Of a stretch of DNA of 64,000 bases, positions 27,403 through 36,166 are shown in pieces. Source of the DNA: Mesorhizobium sp. SOD10 (lineage in GTDB: Bacteria; Pseudomonadota; Alphaproteobacteria; Rhizobiales; Rhizobiaceae); the NCBI GenBank assembly GCA_000824805.1, contig CCNA01000020.1, positions 34,795 to 98,794 of the forward strand, given 5' to 3'. Each line of letters starts with the position of its first letter. The stretch's first letter is position 1. The notes beneath the pieces were generated by a model, which saw only the letters and a program-made list of their open reading frames with translations, ran no database searches and was not told the DNA's origin. Made by a program: the position numbers and the translations under genes.

Positions 27403-28770
27403 TCAAGCCGCTTTTCGCTGCTTCGCCTTTTCCTTGGTCGCGCAGAGCGGCATCAGCCGGCCGGCATCCTTCTTGGACTCCAGCCTGTCGACGAAGTCCT
27501 CGATCGACCTTGCCACCTCGCCGCCCACGATCGGCACGGCGGCCGACCGGAAGCGCTCGCGGATTTCGGCTTCTGTCGCCGGTATGACGTCCTGAAGGCC
27601 CATCGACAGCTGCCGTCCGTCGCCGAGGAGGACATCGATGCTGGCGCCCTGCCTGGCCGGAAACTGCGCCGTCAGATCCTCGCTTGCCGAAAGGTCGCAG
27701 GCATCGATCAGCCGCAGCGTCTCCTTGTCCTTGAGGTCCCGGTAATTGTCTTCCGACAGGCCGCCGCTGGCGAACACCGCCGCAACGCCATAGGGGATGC
27801 TCATCTTGGCTTGCAGCGAACGCTCGAAGGGACCGGTGCTGTCGCAACCCGGATAGGCGGCCGCGGCGGCGGGGACGCGGATACGGATCCGCTCGACGGG
27901 CGCGGCGCCGGGACCGATCATCTCGACGAGCTTCAGCGCGGTCTGGCAGGCGGTCTGCGCGAAATTACAGGCGGGTGCCGCCTTGTGATAGACGGCCAAT
28001 ATATCGGCCTGGCCGTCAGGGAAGAGCTGCACGGGTCCCGGCATCGGCCGGCGTGCGAAGGCAGCGAAGTAGCCGGATTTTCCCTCGAGTGCGTCCGGGC
28101 TTCCATAGGCGCCGGCGGCTGCAAGCTGGACAGCCGTCCAGGCGTTCCGCGCGGCGAAGCCGGGATGGAAGAACATGTCCGATCCGCCGCTCTGCGGCCA
28201 CTGGTTCAAGCCTGAGGACGTGTTGGCGGCAAAGGCGATCGCGGCCGCCGTCTGTTCCCTGTCGAGGCCGATGAGCCGCGCGGCGCCGCATCCGGCGCCG
28301 ATCGGCGCCACCAGCCCCGTTGGTCTGAATAGCGCCGAAAGCTCCCGGTCGATCAGCATCCGGCCCAGTCGCCCGCCGACCTCGTAGGCGACGATCGCCG
28401 CCCGCAGCAGATCAGCCCCCGAGACCGTCTTCGTCTCGGCCAGCGCCAGCAGAAGCGGCCAGACGACGACGCCGTGATGGCATACGGATCCGGCATGCAT
28501 GTCCTCGCGGACCAGTCCATGCCCCTTGACCGCGTTGACGAAAGCCGCGTCCGCCGGTGTGGCCTGCCGGTTTTCGCCGATGATGTGGCCGCCGCGCGCC
28601 GGCGTCACCGCGGCCAGCGCCTGCTGGCTCGGATCGAGCGCGGACGCCTCGAAGGCGCAACCGAGGAAATCGAGCAGGCAAAGCTTTGCCTTGGAGGTGG
28701 CGGCCGGACTGAACAGTGCCAACGGCAGGTCGGCCAGCGTGTCGGCCAATTGCTTCGTGAAGCTTGCCAT
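27403..28770 (-). CDS. MmgE/PrpD family protein
   Basis: A 455-residue MmgE/PrpD protein paralogous to that at 1653. It has KLCLLDFLGCAFEASALDPS, an NAVKGHGLVREDMHAGSVCH segment in place of the first copy's DFDDTHQGTIIHP, and FFHPGFAARNAWTAVQLAA. The ATG at 28770 is chosen because the longer open frame (to 28857) is encoded by the RIME-like repeat. The first copy's Asp-Asp pair is replaced by Glu-Asp here, so the two copies may act on different substrates. It lies between the dehydrogenase and SDR genes. Confidence 0.86.
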   Translation of the reverse strand: MASFTKQLADTLADLPLALFSPAATSKAKLCLLDFLGCAFEASALDPSQQALAAVTPARGGHIIGENRQATPADAAFVNAVKGHGLVREDMHAGSVCHHGVVVWPLLLALAETKTVSGADLLRAAIVAYEVGGRLGRMLIDRELSALFRPTGLVAPIGAGCGAARLIGLDREQTAAAIAFAANTSSGLNQWPQSGGSDMFFHPGFAARNAWTAVQLAAAGAYGSPDALEGKSGYFAAFARRPMPGPVQLFPDGQADILAVYHKAAPACNFAQTACQTALKLVEMIGPGAAPVERIRIRVPAAAAAYPGCDSTGPFERSLQAKMSIPYGVAAVFASGGLSEDNYRDLKDKETLRLIDACDLSASEDLTAQFPARQGASIDVLLGDGRQLSMGLQDVIPATEAEIRERFRSAAVPIVGGEVARSIEDFVDRLESKKDAGRLMPLCATKEKAKQRKAA

Positions 28771-28801
28771 CCCCGAGTCCTCCGCGGTTCCTGCCCTTTT
28801 A

Positions 28802-28905
28802 GAGCAATTCCAGGAAAAGTGTGGAGCGGTTTTCCGTCCGGAATTGCGTAAAAACAAAGACTTAGAGCGGTTCAGCGATTCCGCGAAGCGCTGAACCGCT
28901 CTAAG
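28802..28905 (+). repeat. RIME-like two-palindrome intergenic repeat, copy 2
   Basis: Same orientation and architecture as copy 1 at 7571. The first palindrome is framed by GCAATTCC and GGAATTGC. The second stem is 17 bp (28861-28877 with 28889-28905), carrying TTAGAGCGGTTC. Its final bases provide the TAG stop codon of the dehydrogenase gene at 28901. Shared first-half sequence with copy 1 is nearly identical over about 45 bases. Confidence 0.87.
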
Positions 28906-29794
28906 CGCGGATTTCTATCCCCGCCCATTCTTCGACGATGCGCACCATCGAGGTGAAGTCCGAGTCCGGTCCGAAACGGGCATTCGTGGCGGCAAGCATC
29001 TGTCTTACCAGCGAGCCCGCGACCATCGGCACGCCCAGATTCTCCGCCTCGTCGACGCACATGCGAACGTCCTTGTAGGAAAGGGCGGTGGCGAAGCCGA
29101 AATCGAAGGTTCCCGGCAGCACCGCGCGGGGGAACTTGTCCTGGGTGGCGCTGTTGCGGCCACTCGAGGCATTGATGATGTCGCACATGACGCGCGGGTC
29201 CAGCCCGGATTTCACACCCATCGCAAGCGCCTCGGCGGAGAGCAGGATGACGGCCGCCGCGATCATGTTGTTGCCGAGCTTGGCAACCTGGGCGGTGCCG
29301 GCGTTTTCGCCACAGTAGAACCGCTTGCCGAAATTGGCCAGCACCGGCTCGATCTCGTCGAAGACCGACTTCTTGCACGAGACCATCACCGCGAGCGAGC
29401 CGTTGCGGGCGCCGGCGATGCCGCCCGAAACCGGCGCGTCGACCCAGGCGATGCCGCGGCCGGCAAGCTCCGCCGCGATGGTCTTGGCCATGCTGGGCCC
29501 GGTCGTCGACAGGTCGATCACGACCTTGGCCTTTGCGCCCGACGCCAGGCCATCGGCGCCAAGCACCACGTCCTTGACGATGAGCGGCGTCGGCAGGCTG
29601 CAGAACACCACCTCGGCCTCGTCCGCGACGGCGGCGGCCGTGGCGGCCACGCTGATCGAATTGCCCGGCAGGTCGGCGGCGGCATCCGGCCTGCGGTCAT
29701 GGACGATGACGTGATGGCCCGCTTCCGCAAGCCTTCTTACCATGGGCGCGCCCATGCGGCCGAGCCCAACGAACCCAAGCGTTCGAGTCTGCAA
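28901..29794 (-). CDS. NAD(P)-dependent 3-hydroxyisobutyrate dehydrogenase-like oxidoreductase
   Basis: A 297-residue beta-hydroxyacid dehydrogenase with LGFVGLGRMGAPMVRRLAEA, DAPVSGGIAGARNGSLAVM and catalytic lysine in AQVAKLGNNMI. The start is assigned to a TTG at 29794 because GGAG lies seven bases upstream and the Rossmann strand follows at once; no ATG is suitably placed. The stop codon lies in the end of the RIME-like repeat. It is a paralogue of the gene at 3047 and is transcribed divergently from the LysR gene at 30011, which probably regulates it. Confidence 0.87.
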   Translation of the reverse strand: MQTRTLGFVGLGRMGAPMVRRLAEAGHHVIVHDRRPDAAADLPGNSISVAATAAAVADEAEVVFCSLPTPLIVKDVVLGADGLASGAKAKVVIDLSTTGPSMAKTIAAELAGRGIAWVDAPVSGGIAGARNGSLAVMVSCKKSVFDEIEPVLANFGKRFYCGENAGTAQVAKLGNNMIAAAVILLSAEALAMGVKSGLDPRVMCDIINASSGRNSATQDKFPRAVLPGTFDFGFATALSYKDVRMCVDEAENLGVPMVAGSLVRQMLAATNARFGPDSDFTSMVRIVEEWAGIEIRA

Positions 29795-29885
29795 AGTTTT
29801 TACTCCGGGAAGGCCGTGATCGTTCAGACCGCCATGGGCTAGCAAATAAGCCAATTCCGGAGCGCAGCATAAGCTTCGCTCGCCG

Positions 29886-29898
29886 CATAACAGCTTTG
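29886..29898 (+). promoter_or_regulatory. Shared ATAACAGCTWTG motif, site 3
   Basis: CATAACAGCTTTG, 92 bases before the dehydrogenase start and 112 before the LysR start, in their shared divergent region. AAGCT about 16 bases to the left pairs with AGCTT on the right, suggesting a dyad. It differs from sites 1 and 2 by one core base. Confidence 0.55.
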
Positions 29899-30010
29899 CA
29901 GAGCGCCGGTTGGGCCTCACTTGTCAACCATCGCTCCGTGTCCCAAACTCGGGCGTTTGCCGCGTGCTTCGACAATGCGGTTCCCGCATTCGAGCCAGAG
30001 GCCGTATTCA

Positions 30011-30982
30011 ATGTTCGATCTCAAGCAACTGCAGCTGTTCACCGCCGTGGCCGAGTTCGGCAGTTTCTCGCGCGCGGCGGTGGCGCTTTCGATCAGCCAG
30101 CCGGTGCTCAGCCGGCAGATCAAGTCGCTCGAGGACAAGGTCGGCGTCGCGCTGCTCTACCGCAATGGCCGCGGCATCGTGCTTACGGAAGCCGGCAAGA
30201 TCCTGCAAAGTTACGCCGTGGCGCTGCTCGAGCAGGCCGCGCGCGCCGAGACGGAACTGGCGGCGCTGCGCTCGAACCCGCGCGGCACGATCGTGCTCGG
30301 AATGCCGCCATCGGTCGGGGTCGTGCTGACGGCGCCGCTGGTGCAAAATTTCCGCGCCCAGTTCCCGCAGGTGAGCCTGAGGGTGATCGAAGGCTTCAGC
30401 GGCCATCTGCTTGAATGGCTGGTGATGGGCAAGATCGACGTCGCGGTCCTGTACAACGCGCCGAGGATGAACAATCTTCTGGCCGAGCCCATCCTGCGTG
30501 ACGAGTTGTTCCTGCTCGGCGCGAAGAACGACCCGCACAATCTCGGGCCTGGCCCGGTCGATGCCGCCGTGATGTCCCGCTTGCCGATGATCCTGCCGGC
30601 AAGGCCGCACGGGTTGCGCGTGGTGCTGGACCACATCCTCGGATCGGCCGGCATCGAGCCCAACATCGAGGTCGAGGTGGACGCCATGCCTTCGACCCTG
30701 CGGCTCGTCGAAGCGGGGATAGGCTACACCATCCTGTCCTATTCGAGCTGCCACAATCTCGTCGCGGAAGGCAGGATCAACTACTGGCGCATCCGCAACC
30801 CGCCGATCGAGCGGGAGCTGCTTCTGGCGACATCCAGCCAGCGGCCGACCACGACGGTCATACGCGCGCTGACGACGCTCATCCGCGATGAGGTGCGCGT
30901 CCTGCGCAAGCTGGGGGTGTGGGAGCCGCGCCAGCCCTCTCCGGCCCACGACCATGCCGCCGATGCGGAAAAAGCAGGATAA
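30011..30982 (+). CDS. LysR-family transcriptional regulator
   Basis: A 323-residue LysR protein with helix-turn-helix LKQLQLFTAVAEFGSFSRAA and binding domain beginning near GTIVLGMPPSVGVVLTAPLV. It is a close paralogue of the regulator at 702 and is similar to Nac-type members in its PPSVG and LEWL features. It diverges from the 3-hydroxyacid dehydrogenase gene across a 216-base gap with motif site 3, the classical arrangement for a LysR activator of its neighbour. It likely also acts at 17050 and 19617. Confidence 0.9.
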   Translation: MFDLKQLQLFTAVAEFGSFSRAAVALSISQPVLSRQIKSLEDKVGVALLYRNGRGIVLTEAGKILQSYAVALLEQAARAETELAALRSNPRGTIVLGMPPSVGVVLTAPLVQNFRAQFPQVSLRVIEGFSGHLLEWLVMGKIDVAVLYNAPRMNNLLAEPILRDELFLLGAKNDPHNLGPGPVDAAVMSRLPMILPARPHGLRVVLDHILGSAGIEPNIEVEVDAMPSTLRLVEAGIGYTILSYSSCHNLVAEGRINYWRIRNPPIERELLLATSSQRPTTTVIRALTTLIRDEVRVLRKLGVWEPRQPSPAHDHAADAEKAG

Positions 30983-31190
30983 GGAGCGAGCCATGCAAGG
31001 CGGGCTGGCGGGAACGGCGCTCCTCGGCATTGCCGGCGGATGCAGATTTTCCCACTTGGCCTTCAGCGGTTCTCGCCATAAGGCGGGCGTTCTTCGTGCG
31101 AAAGGCGGCGTAGGACGGCGTGCGTATAGGCGCGTCCGCTTAGCACCTTGTATTGCTCGTTCGATCAGAAATCACCGCACTCCGACATAG
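30983..31190. other. Non-coding transition at the edge of the catabolic locus
   Basis: This stretch between the LysR stop and the Sel1 remnant shows no convincing coding sequence, hairpin or promoter. It marks the change from densely packed operons to decayed sequence. Confidence 0.4.
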
Positions 31191-31568
31191 CCGGTACGCC
31201 GGCATGGCGGACGCGCGACTCTTGCCGAGATGCTTCTAAACGGACGCGGTGGAGAACAGTCATCGCTCGCCTTGGCGCATCTGTTCAAGCAGGCCGCCGC
31301 CAAGGTTCACGTCGGTGCGATGTTCGTAATTGCTGCGCTGTATGAGTCTGGCCAAGCTCTGTCTTTCGATCAGAAGGCGGCGCAGAAGTGGTTCGCCGCC
31401 GCTGCCGAGCGGCGACATGGGTATGCGCAACTCTTGCTTGGCCGCTATCTCTCCAAGGGTATCGCCGGGGAACCCAACCCGCGCGCGGCGCGCGTTTGGC
31501 TCGAGCGTGCAGTCGCTCAAGGTGTCGAAGAAGCCGCCCAAGAGCTTACGGTTCTCGAGCCGGCTTGA
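31191..31568 (+). pseudogene. Sel1-repeat protein, N-terminally truncated remnant
   Basis: The open frame starts at a stop codon near 31188 and has no plausible initiator before an internal ATG at 31230. The sequence contains Sel1-like TPR units: LAEMLLNGRGGEQSSLALA, then IAALYESGQALSFDQKAAQKWF and LGRYLSKGIAGEPNPRAARV. Sel1 proteins are scaffolds for protein contacts, often in rhizobial envelope or exopolysaccharide control. Only about three repeats remain, so this is most likely the C-terminal piece of a longer gene. Confidence 0.6.
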
Positions 31569-31992
31569 CAGTGCGCCAAGCACGGGAACAAAATCGTGCT
31601 GAATAGTCGGTGCAGAAGGCGCGCAATACCGCCTAATTCGCTGAGCCCGGTATTCCGCTTCTATCAGTTAATCTCGTTCATCGTCATTAGGTTCGTCAGA
31701 CCATACGAGAGAATACGAAGGAAATGGGGTGGCGAACCACCCGTTAAGATATTGATTTCCGGTAGAAAACGATGACCCTCCGGGCCCACCATTCAGTCCG
31801 CCAGTTTTGGCGTTCTTTCGATGGTCTCAGAATAGCGTCGACATTTCCGTAGGTTGGCGGCGCCGTCGCGGCAACGCTTGGCGGAGACGCCGCCGTCCCG
31901 GCCCAGAATGCCTCGAATTCTGGGCTTCGTCTCTCGGGGCCTATTTCCGTAGCCAACTGTTTAGAAAAGCGATGCTCGGCCGATGGTCGGAA
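31569..31992. other. Decayed intergenic region containing a tRNA-3'-end-like sequence
   Basis: No coding sequence is supported over these 424 bases. The only notable element is the CCTCCGGGCCCACCATT direct repeat copy at 31777. Short open frames here have no recognisable family. Confidence 0.45.
31777..31793 (+). repeat. Direct repeat A, tRNA-3'-end-like (putative att remnant)
   Basis: CCTCCGGGCCCACCATT is identical over 17 bases, and in the same orientation, to 51643-51659. CGGGCCCACCA has the form of a tRNA acceptor 3' strand with discriminator and CCA, preceded by the last T-arm bases. No full tRNA accompanies it. A recombinase remnant begins 200 bases away. Confidence 0.55.
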
Positions 31993-32400
31993 TCAGAGGC
32001 CGAGAAGGGCAGACTGATCGGACCATCCGAGGGGAAGGCCGGAGAGGCGCGACAGCCGATGGGCCGTGAGTTCCATCGGCTGGTTACCGGCTATGATCTT
32101 CGACACGATCTTCGGCGACAGAAATGCCAGCGGCAGCAGCCTGCTCACCTCAGATACGGTCGTCGCGTTCAAGCTGGCGATTTCTGTGAGACTTCGGCCG
32201 CGGCCATCGGTGAGTTGATGGAGATAGCGCTGGGAGCGATGGACAACATCGATCAAGGCAGCGTCCGGCTCAGCGCCGTGGGTCTCGGCATCGGTTAAAA
32301 CGATCCGCATCTCGACACCGCGTCGCTTGATGTCGAATGCACAAGTGATCGACAGGGTCTCAGCACCGCCGCAATCAGATGGCAACGCTCCATCGAGCAC
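31993..32400 (-). pseudogene. Serine recombinase C-terminal remnant
   Basis: About 135 residues that match the C-terminal part of rhizobial recombinase-family (large serine recombinase) proteins: ALIDVVHRSQRYLHQLTDGR, then the SLTEIASLNATTVSEVSRLL helix-turn-helix-like segment and LAFLSPKIVSKIIAGNQPME and LTAHRLSRL, ending in LPLGW-x-x-Q-x-x-LLGL. The catalytic N-terminal domain is missing and the upstream end abuts the ligD remnant, so the gene is truncated. It is the only integration-type gene trace in the window and lies beside direct repeat A. Confidence 0.65.
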
Positions 32401-32989
32401 CTTCTATCACAAGGGGCCACTGCCTACGACCTGCGTCGGTACACCAGCTGCGCGTCCAGAAGCGCGAGGGCGGTGAGGGTGTCCGAGTCTGGATCGACGG
32501 CCTCGACGGCCTGCTCACTATGGAGGCTGTCGAACTGCATCCGTGGAACGCCAAGGTCGACGATATAGAACATGCCGATCGGGTTGTCCTGGACCTCGAT
32601 CCCGGAGAGGGCGTTCCGTGGGACCAGGTGATCGAAGCCGCCTTATCTTTGCGCGACATATTGGAAGCGGCTGGCCTGGAGAGTTGGCCGAAGGTCACCG
32701 GCGGCAAAGGCATCCACCTGATGGCTCCGCTCACCACCAGGATGACCCATGACCGCGCCCGGCAATTGGCCAGGTCTCTCGCTCAATGCCTGGTCGACGC
32801 CGAACCCGAACGGTACCTGCTGTCAGCCGATCCCGTGGCAATACCGCGGTCGGCGCTTTTTCGCCGCGAGCACGACCCGGTTTCGCGATCGCCCATCCTG
32901 TGACATGGAGACAGGTTGAGCGGGGCATCCGACCCGATGCTTTTACGCTGGCGCATCCCTTCAATGCTCGCCGAGCGCCCGCAGCATAG
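32401..32989 (+). pseudogene. ligD: DNA ligase D polymerase-domain remnant, frameshifted
   Basis: Three frames carry consecutive pieces of the LigD primase-polymerase domain used in NHEJ. They are FYHKGPLP near 32408, VELHPWNAKVDDIEHADRVV with LDLDPGEGVPW and WPKVTGGKGIHLMAPLT (32455-32830), and in another frame GNTAVGAFSPRARPGFAIAH with GIRPDAFTL up to a stop at 32989. About 20 residues between the last two are missing, so there is a deletion as well as frameshifts. The nuclease and ligase domains are absent. Clearly non-functional. Confidence 0.8.
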
Positions 32990-33095
32990 GTCGGTTTAGC
33001 TATCGCGCTGCTCCCGATATGCTAACCTCCTTTCGAGCGGGGCGAGACCGGCACACTATCGTGAAGTGCCGCAAACTGGCCACGTATTGCCACCG

Positions 33096-33656
33096 TCACT
33101 GCATGTCTTCGCCGCCGGAGCCGTGCAAGAAGGACTGGATCTCATCCGTGTCGATCTTCCCGTCGCCATTCCGGTCGATCGCAGAGAAGATCCGCCCGAC
33201 AGCGTTCTGAACCTCGTTCTCGGACAATGAACCATCGCCATTCGTGTCCAAAAGCGCGAACATCAGTCGCATTCCGGCCCCGCGCATCATCATGTGCGGG
33301 CCATGGTGTCCAGCCATCCTGTGCTCGCCGGCCGGGCCGCCATAACGGTTTTTATGCCAACGCGCGCCATGACGCTCTCCTTCATCCTGAGCGTTGTCAT
33401 CCTCCGCCTGACGATTGGTGGCCACGTCGGAGCCTCGATCCTGCTGCATCCGCTCCTGGATGGCCTGGTCAATCATCTGGCGGATCATTTCACGCATCGA
33501 GCCGCCTGCTTGCCCGTTCACAGCCGGCACCTGGCCGGCGCCAGGCTGTGGCGTCGCCGGGGTAGGCGCAGGGCTTCCATTTGTCTGGGCGAGAGTAGGG
33601 AAAGTGGCGAATATAAAAACGGTGGCCGCAGCCGTCGTGCAGCGAGGGAATATCAT
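33096..33656 (-). CDS. EF-hand domain protein, secreted
   Basis: A 186-residue protein with signal peptide MIFPRCTTAAATVFIFATFP and cleavage near LAQ, a low-complexity Pro/Gly segment, a His-rich region (GHHGPHMMMRG), and two C-terminal EF-hands: DTNGDGSLSENE (about residue 140) and DRNGDGKIDTDE (about 165). Both have a full set of oxygen ligands for Ca2+. The start at 33656 has GGAG six bases before it; an ATG 12 bases upstream is less well placed. Probably periplasmic calcium binding. It is a single gene among remnants. Confidence 0.8.
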   Translation of the reverse strand: MIFPRCTTAAATVFIFATFPTLAQTNGSPAPTPATPQPGAGQVPAVNGQAGGSMREMIRQMIDQAIQERMQQDRGSDVATNRQAEDDNAQDEGERHGARWHKNRYGGPAGEHRMAGHHGPHMMMRGAGMRLMFALLDTNGDGSLSENEVQNAVGRIFSAIDRNGDGKIDTDEIQSFLHGSGGEDMQ

Positions 33657-34018
33657 GGCATGCTCCATTTGATTGGATGTCGTCTGCCTCAAGCTGCCCA
33701 AACTGGAGGTCTCTTCGATTGTTCCGGCCGGCGTTCCAGGAGAACGTCATCGACCCAGCTGCGATGCCGCAAAAGGAGCGTTGCCGCAAAGTCGCCAAGG
33801 CCTCGTCGGGGCTGAATTCGCTCACGCTTATTCGATCGAGCGGCATAGTCACCGCGATCAGGCGGGTGGCGGCCGGTAGCCAGTGGCCCCTGAATCTTAC
33901 TAAGCCGCAGTCGTTGGGCGCGAAATGGGAGCTGGAGCCCGTCAGATCCCAGACCAGCTCGATGTCGCGAGGCAGCCGTCTCCGAGCTGAGCATTACCCC
34001 AACGAGGTCGTGCCCCTT
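33657..34018. other. Intergenic region without supported genes
   Basis: These 362 bases hold overlapping short open frames on both strands, none with a recognisable family or good ribosome binding site. They look like decayed sequence between the EF-hand gene and the reductase. Confidence 0.4.
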
Positions 34019-34909
34019 CTATAAATCTAGGACAATGTCTCCGAGCGGGCGGGTGCAACAGGCGAGTAGGTATCCCTGAGACTTCTCCTCTGTACTGAGA
34101 CCGCCGAGATCGGCCATTTCCACCTCACCGCTGAGCTTGAGCACGCGGCAGGTTCCACAAACTCCTTGCTGACACGCGCTGGGAAGAAACACACCAACGC
34201 TTCGGGCGATTTCAAGCACTGTCTGCTTCGAGCCGCATCGATGATTTATGCCCGACCGTGCGAAATGCACTGAAGAGGGTTGTTCAGCAGACAAAGTTGG
34301 GTTCGACCCTATCAAACCGCCAAAACTCTCCTCATGGTAGCGATCAGAGTCGAAGCCAACGCTTTGGAGGGCAATGCGGATTGACTTCATGTAAGGCTCG
34401 GGCCCGCATGCATAGACATTGCGGTCCCGGAGATCGGGGGCGAGCTGCAGCAGCATTGACTCGCCGAGCAGCCCGACCGGGCCATCCCAGGCATCTTCCG
34501 CTTCGGCGCAGACGAAATGAATGTGAAGATTGCTGTGGCGTCGAGCGAGGGCTTCAAGCTCCTCGCGGAAGATGATTTCCCCAGGCGAGCGAGCGCTATG
34601 GATGAAGCAAACATCCCGATGGGAGCGGATATCGATAAGCGAGCGTAGCATCGACATAACCGGTGTTATTCCGCTGCCGCCGGAAAGAAAAAGCGGCCGG
34701 TCGCTTGGCAGATCGTCCCAATTGAAGCCGCCAAACGGGCCCTCGACTTCTATTTCCATTCCCTGTTCGAGACTGTCATGTAGCCAATTTGAAGCGAGAC
34801 CGCCGGGAACGCGCTTGACCGTAATTCGCAGGTCATCCGGCTGCGTCGGTGGTGAGGAGATCGAGTAATTCCGCACGACCGGAGCGCCGTCGATCACCAG
34901 ATGCAGCAT
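34019..34909 (-). CDS. GbcB-like ferredoxin-NAD(P)H reductase with C-terminal 2Fe-2S domain, N-terminus disrupted
   Basis: The open frame gives 296 residues of a phthalate-dioxygenase-reductase-like protein. It has RNYSISSPP for FAD binding, FLSGGSGITPVMSMLRSL and YACGPEPYMKS for NAD(P)H, and a C-terminal plant-type ferredoxin with CQQGVCGTCR and a distant CC near the end. Upstream, the expected RRIIQETHDVKTFIFSPKSE is encoded in the same frame but without any start codon. A plausible N-terminus MNAFNFFSSS (from 35075) is in another frame, so one frameshift probably separates them. Homologues support glycine betaine monooxygenase or similar Rieske oxygenases. Possibly a pseudogene. Confidence 0.7.
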   Translation of the reverse strand: MLHLVIDGAPVVRNYSISSPPTQPDDLRITVKRVPGGLASNWLHDSLEQGMEIEVEGPFGGFNWDDLPSDRPLFLSGGSGITPVMSMLRSLIDIRSHRDVCFIHSARSPGEIIFREELEALARRHSNLHIHFVCAEAEDAWDGPVGLLGESMLLQLAPDLRDRNVYACGPEPYMKSIRIALQSVGFDSDRYHEESFGGLIGSNPTLSAEQPSSVHFARSGINHRCGSKQTVLEIARSVGVFLPSACQQGVCGTCRVLKLSGEVEMADLGGLSTEEKSQGYLLACCTRPLGDIVLDL

Positions 34910-35165
34910 GATGAACTGGCCAGCCTTGAAAGGACCTACCTGCTCGCTCTTTGGGGAGAAGATGAATGTCTTTACGTCGTGCGTCTCCTGAATGATGCGG
35001 CGGCAGATCAGCGTCAGGCGCCCCCATGAGGGGTCGGGGTAGGCAGGAAGAGGAGAAGAAATTGAAGGCGTTCATCAGCTGGCCCGCGTTTAACGAGCCG
35101 AGATTGCCAGCAGGGCTGCGTTCGATACAGAAGGCACCACAGGCCTTTACGATCGATGATATCGA

Positions 35166-36023
35166 TCAACCTTCCAGCGACATGACGGCGAGGTGAAGCG
35201 CGCGAACGCCTTTCTTTATGATCGGCTCATGTCGACGTCGCGCGAGGACCGCCGTGTAGACTGGCTGATGCAGAGTCGGAGCTTCTTCGACGATGTAGGA
35301 GGGCCGCTCGGAGGCAAAGCGACGCGCATCGTCGGCGCGCATATAGCATGTACCGCCGGCCCGCCTGAGCATATTGTCCGCCAGCGTTTCCGAACCCATC
35401 GAAAGCCGGCACGCGGTCAGGTTTGGCAGCGCCTCCGCATGAGCCTTCTCGAGCGCCACGGTATAACCCGGACGGATGTAACTGTCGGGGCTTACGTCGC
35501 AAAGTCTGCGAGCAATGGTCGAGACCATCACATATTCCTCGACCATCAGCTGGTCATATGTGATCTCGGGCAGGTAGCGCGGAGCATAAACCACCGCAAT
35601 ATCGAGGCTTCCCAGGCTCAGATCCGATATCATCTGCGGCGAATAATCGGATTCGACGTGGATCGAGGATCGGGGCAAGACTTGCAGCAGCATTTCGAGC
35701 CACCCTGGCAGGATCGAGCGGGTCATCCCGACCTGGGCAGCGACCCGTAGGCTGCCCTCGAACCTGTTGAAGGCGCGCACGTCGTGACGCGCCTGGGACC
35801 AGGTCGACAGCATCGAGCGCGCGTAAGCCTCAAACCGCCGTCCTGCCGCGGTCGGCTCGGCACCGGCGCGGCCGCGGTGGAAAAGCTCCGATCCAACGGC
35901 GGTTTCCAGATTCTTGATACGGGTGCTGACTGTCGACTGCGTCAGTCCGAGACGCTCCGCGGAGCGGTTGAAGTTCCGCGATTCGATGATGTCCAGAAAG
36001 GTTTCTACCTGTTCCAGTTGCAT
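35166..36023 (-). CDS. LysR-family transcriptional regulator
   Basis: A 285-residue LysR protein with helix-turn-helix EQVETFLDIIESRNFNRSAE and LTQSTVSTRIKNLE, then a binding domain beginning at GSLRVAAQVGMTRSILPGWL. It is not close to the other three LysR proteins here. It diverges from the amidohydrolase-Rieske pair at 36167 and precedes the disrupted reductase on the same strand, so it may have controlled both directions. The gap 36024-36166 would hold its operator, though no clear dyad was found. Confidence 0.88.
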   Translation of the reverse strand: MQLEQVETFLDIIESRNFNRSAERLGLTQSTVSTRIKNLETAVGSELFHRGRAGAEPTAAGRRFEAYARSMLSTWSQARHDVRAFNRFEGSLRVAAQVGMTRSILPGWLEMLLQVLPRSSIHVESDYSPQMISDLSLGSLDIAVVYAPRYLPEITYDQLMVEEYVMVSTIARRLCDVSPDSYIRPGYTVALEKAHAEALPNLTACRLSMGSETLADNMLRRAGGTCYMRADDARRFASERPSYIVEEAPTLHQPVYTAVLARRRHEPIIKKGVRALHLAVMSLEG

Positions 36024-36127
36024 GAGGCAGCCAATCGATTTTTACGATCGTATCCGCCCGATCATACGCTTGATCCAAACACTGACAAGGCGGAAGTTCG
36101 ATTCAGAACCCAGTGGCGTCCAGCAGC

Positions 36128-36157
36128 GCCCGCATCATCAAAGCCCGCATCATCAAA
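36128..36157 (+). repeat. Tandem 15-bp direct repeat before the amidohydrolase
   Basis: GCCCGCATCATCAAA occurs twice in perfect tandem just before the likely GTG start at 36167. In frame it would encode ARIIKARIIK if an upstream ATG at 36113 were used. It is probably a slippage duplication in the leader. Confidence 0.6.
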
Positions 36158-36166
36158 GAGGAACAA

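Noticed and set aside
28771..28857. N-terminal extension of the second PrpD protein
   Set aside because: The extra residues are encoded by the RIME-like repeat; the ATG at 28770 begins the family similarity.
31777..31793. Complete tRNA gene at direct repeat A or B
   Set aside because: Only the acceptor-end bases are present; neither a T arm with GTTCGA nor an anticodon arm could be found upstream.
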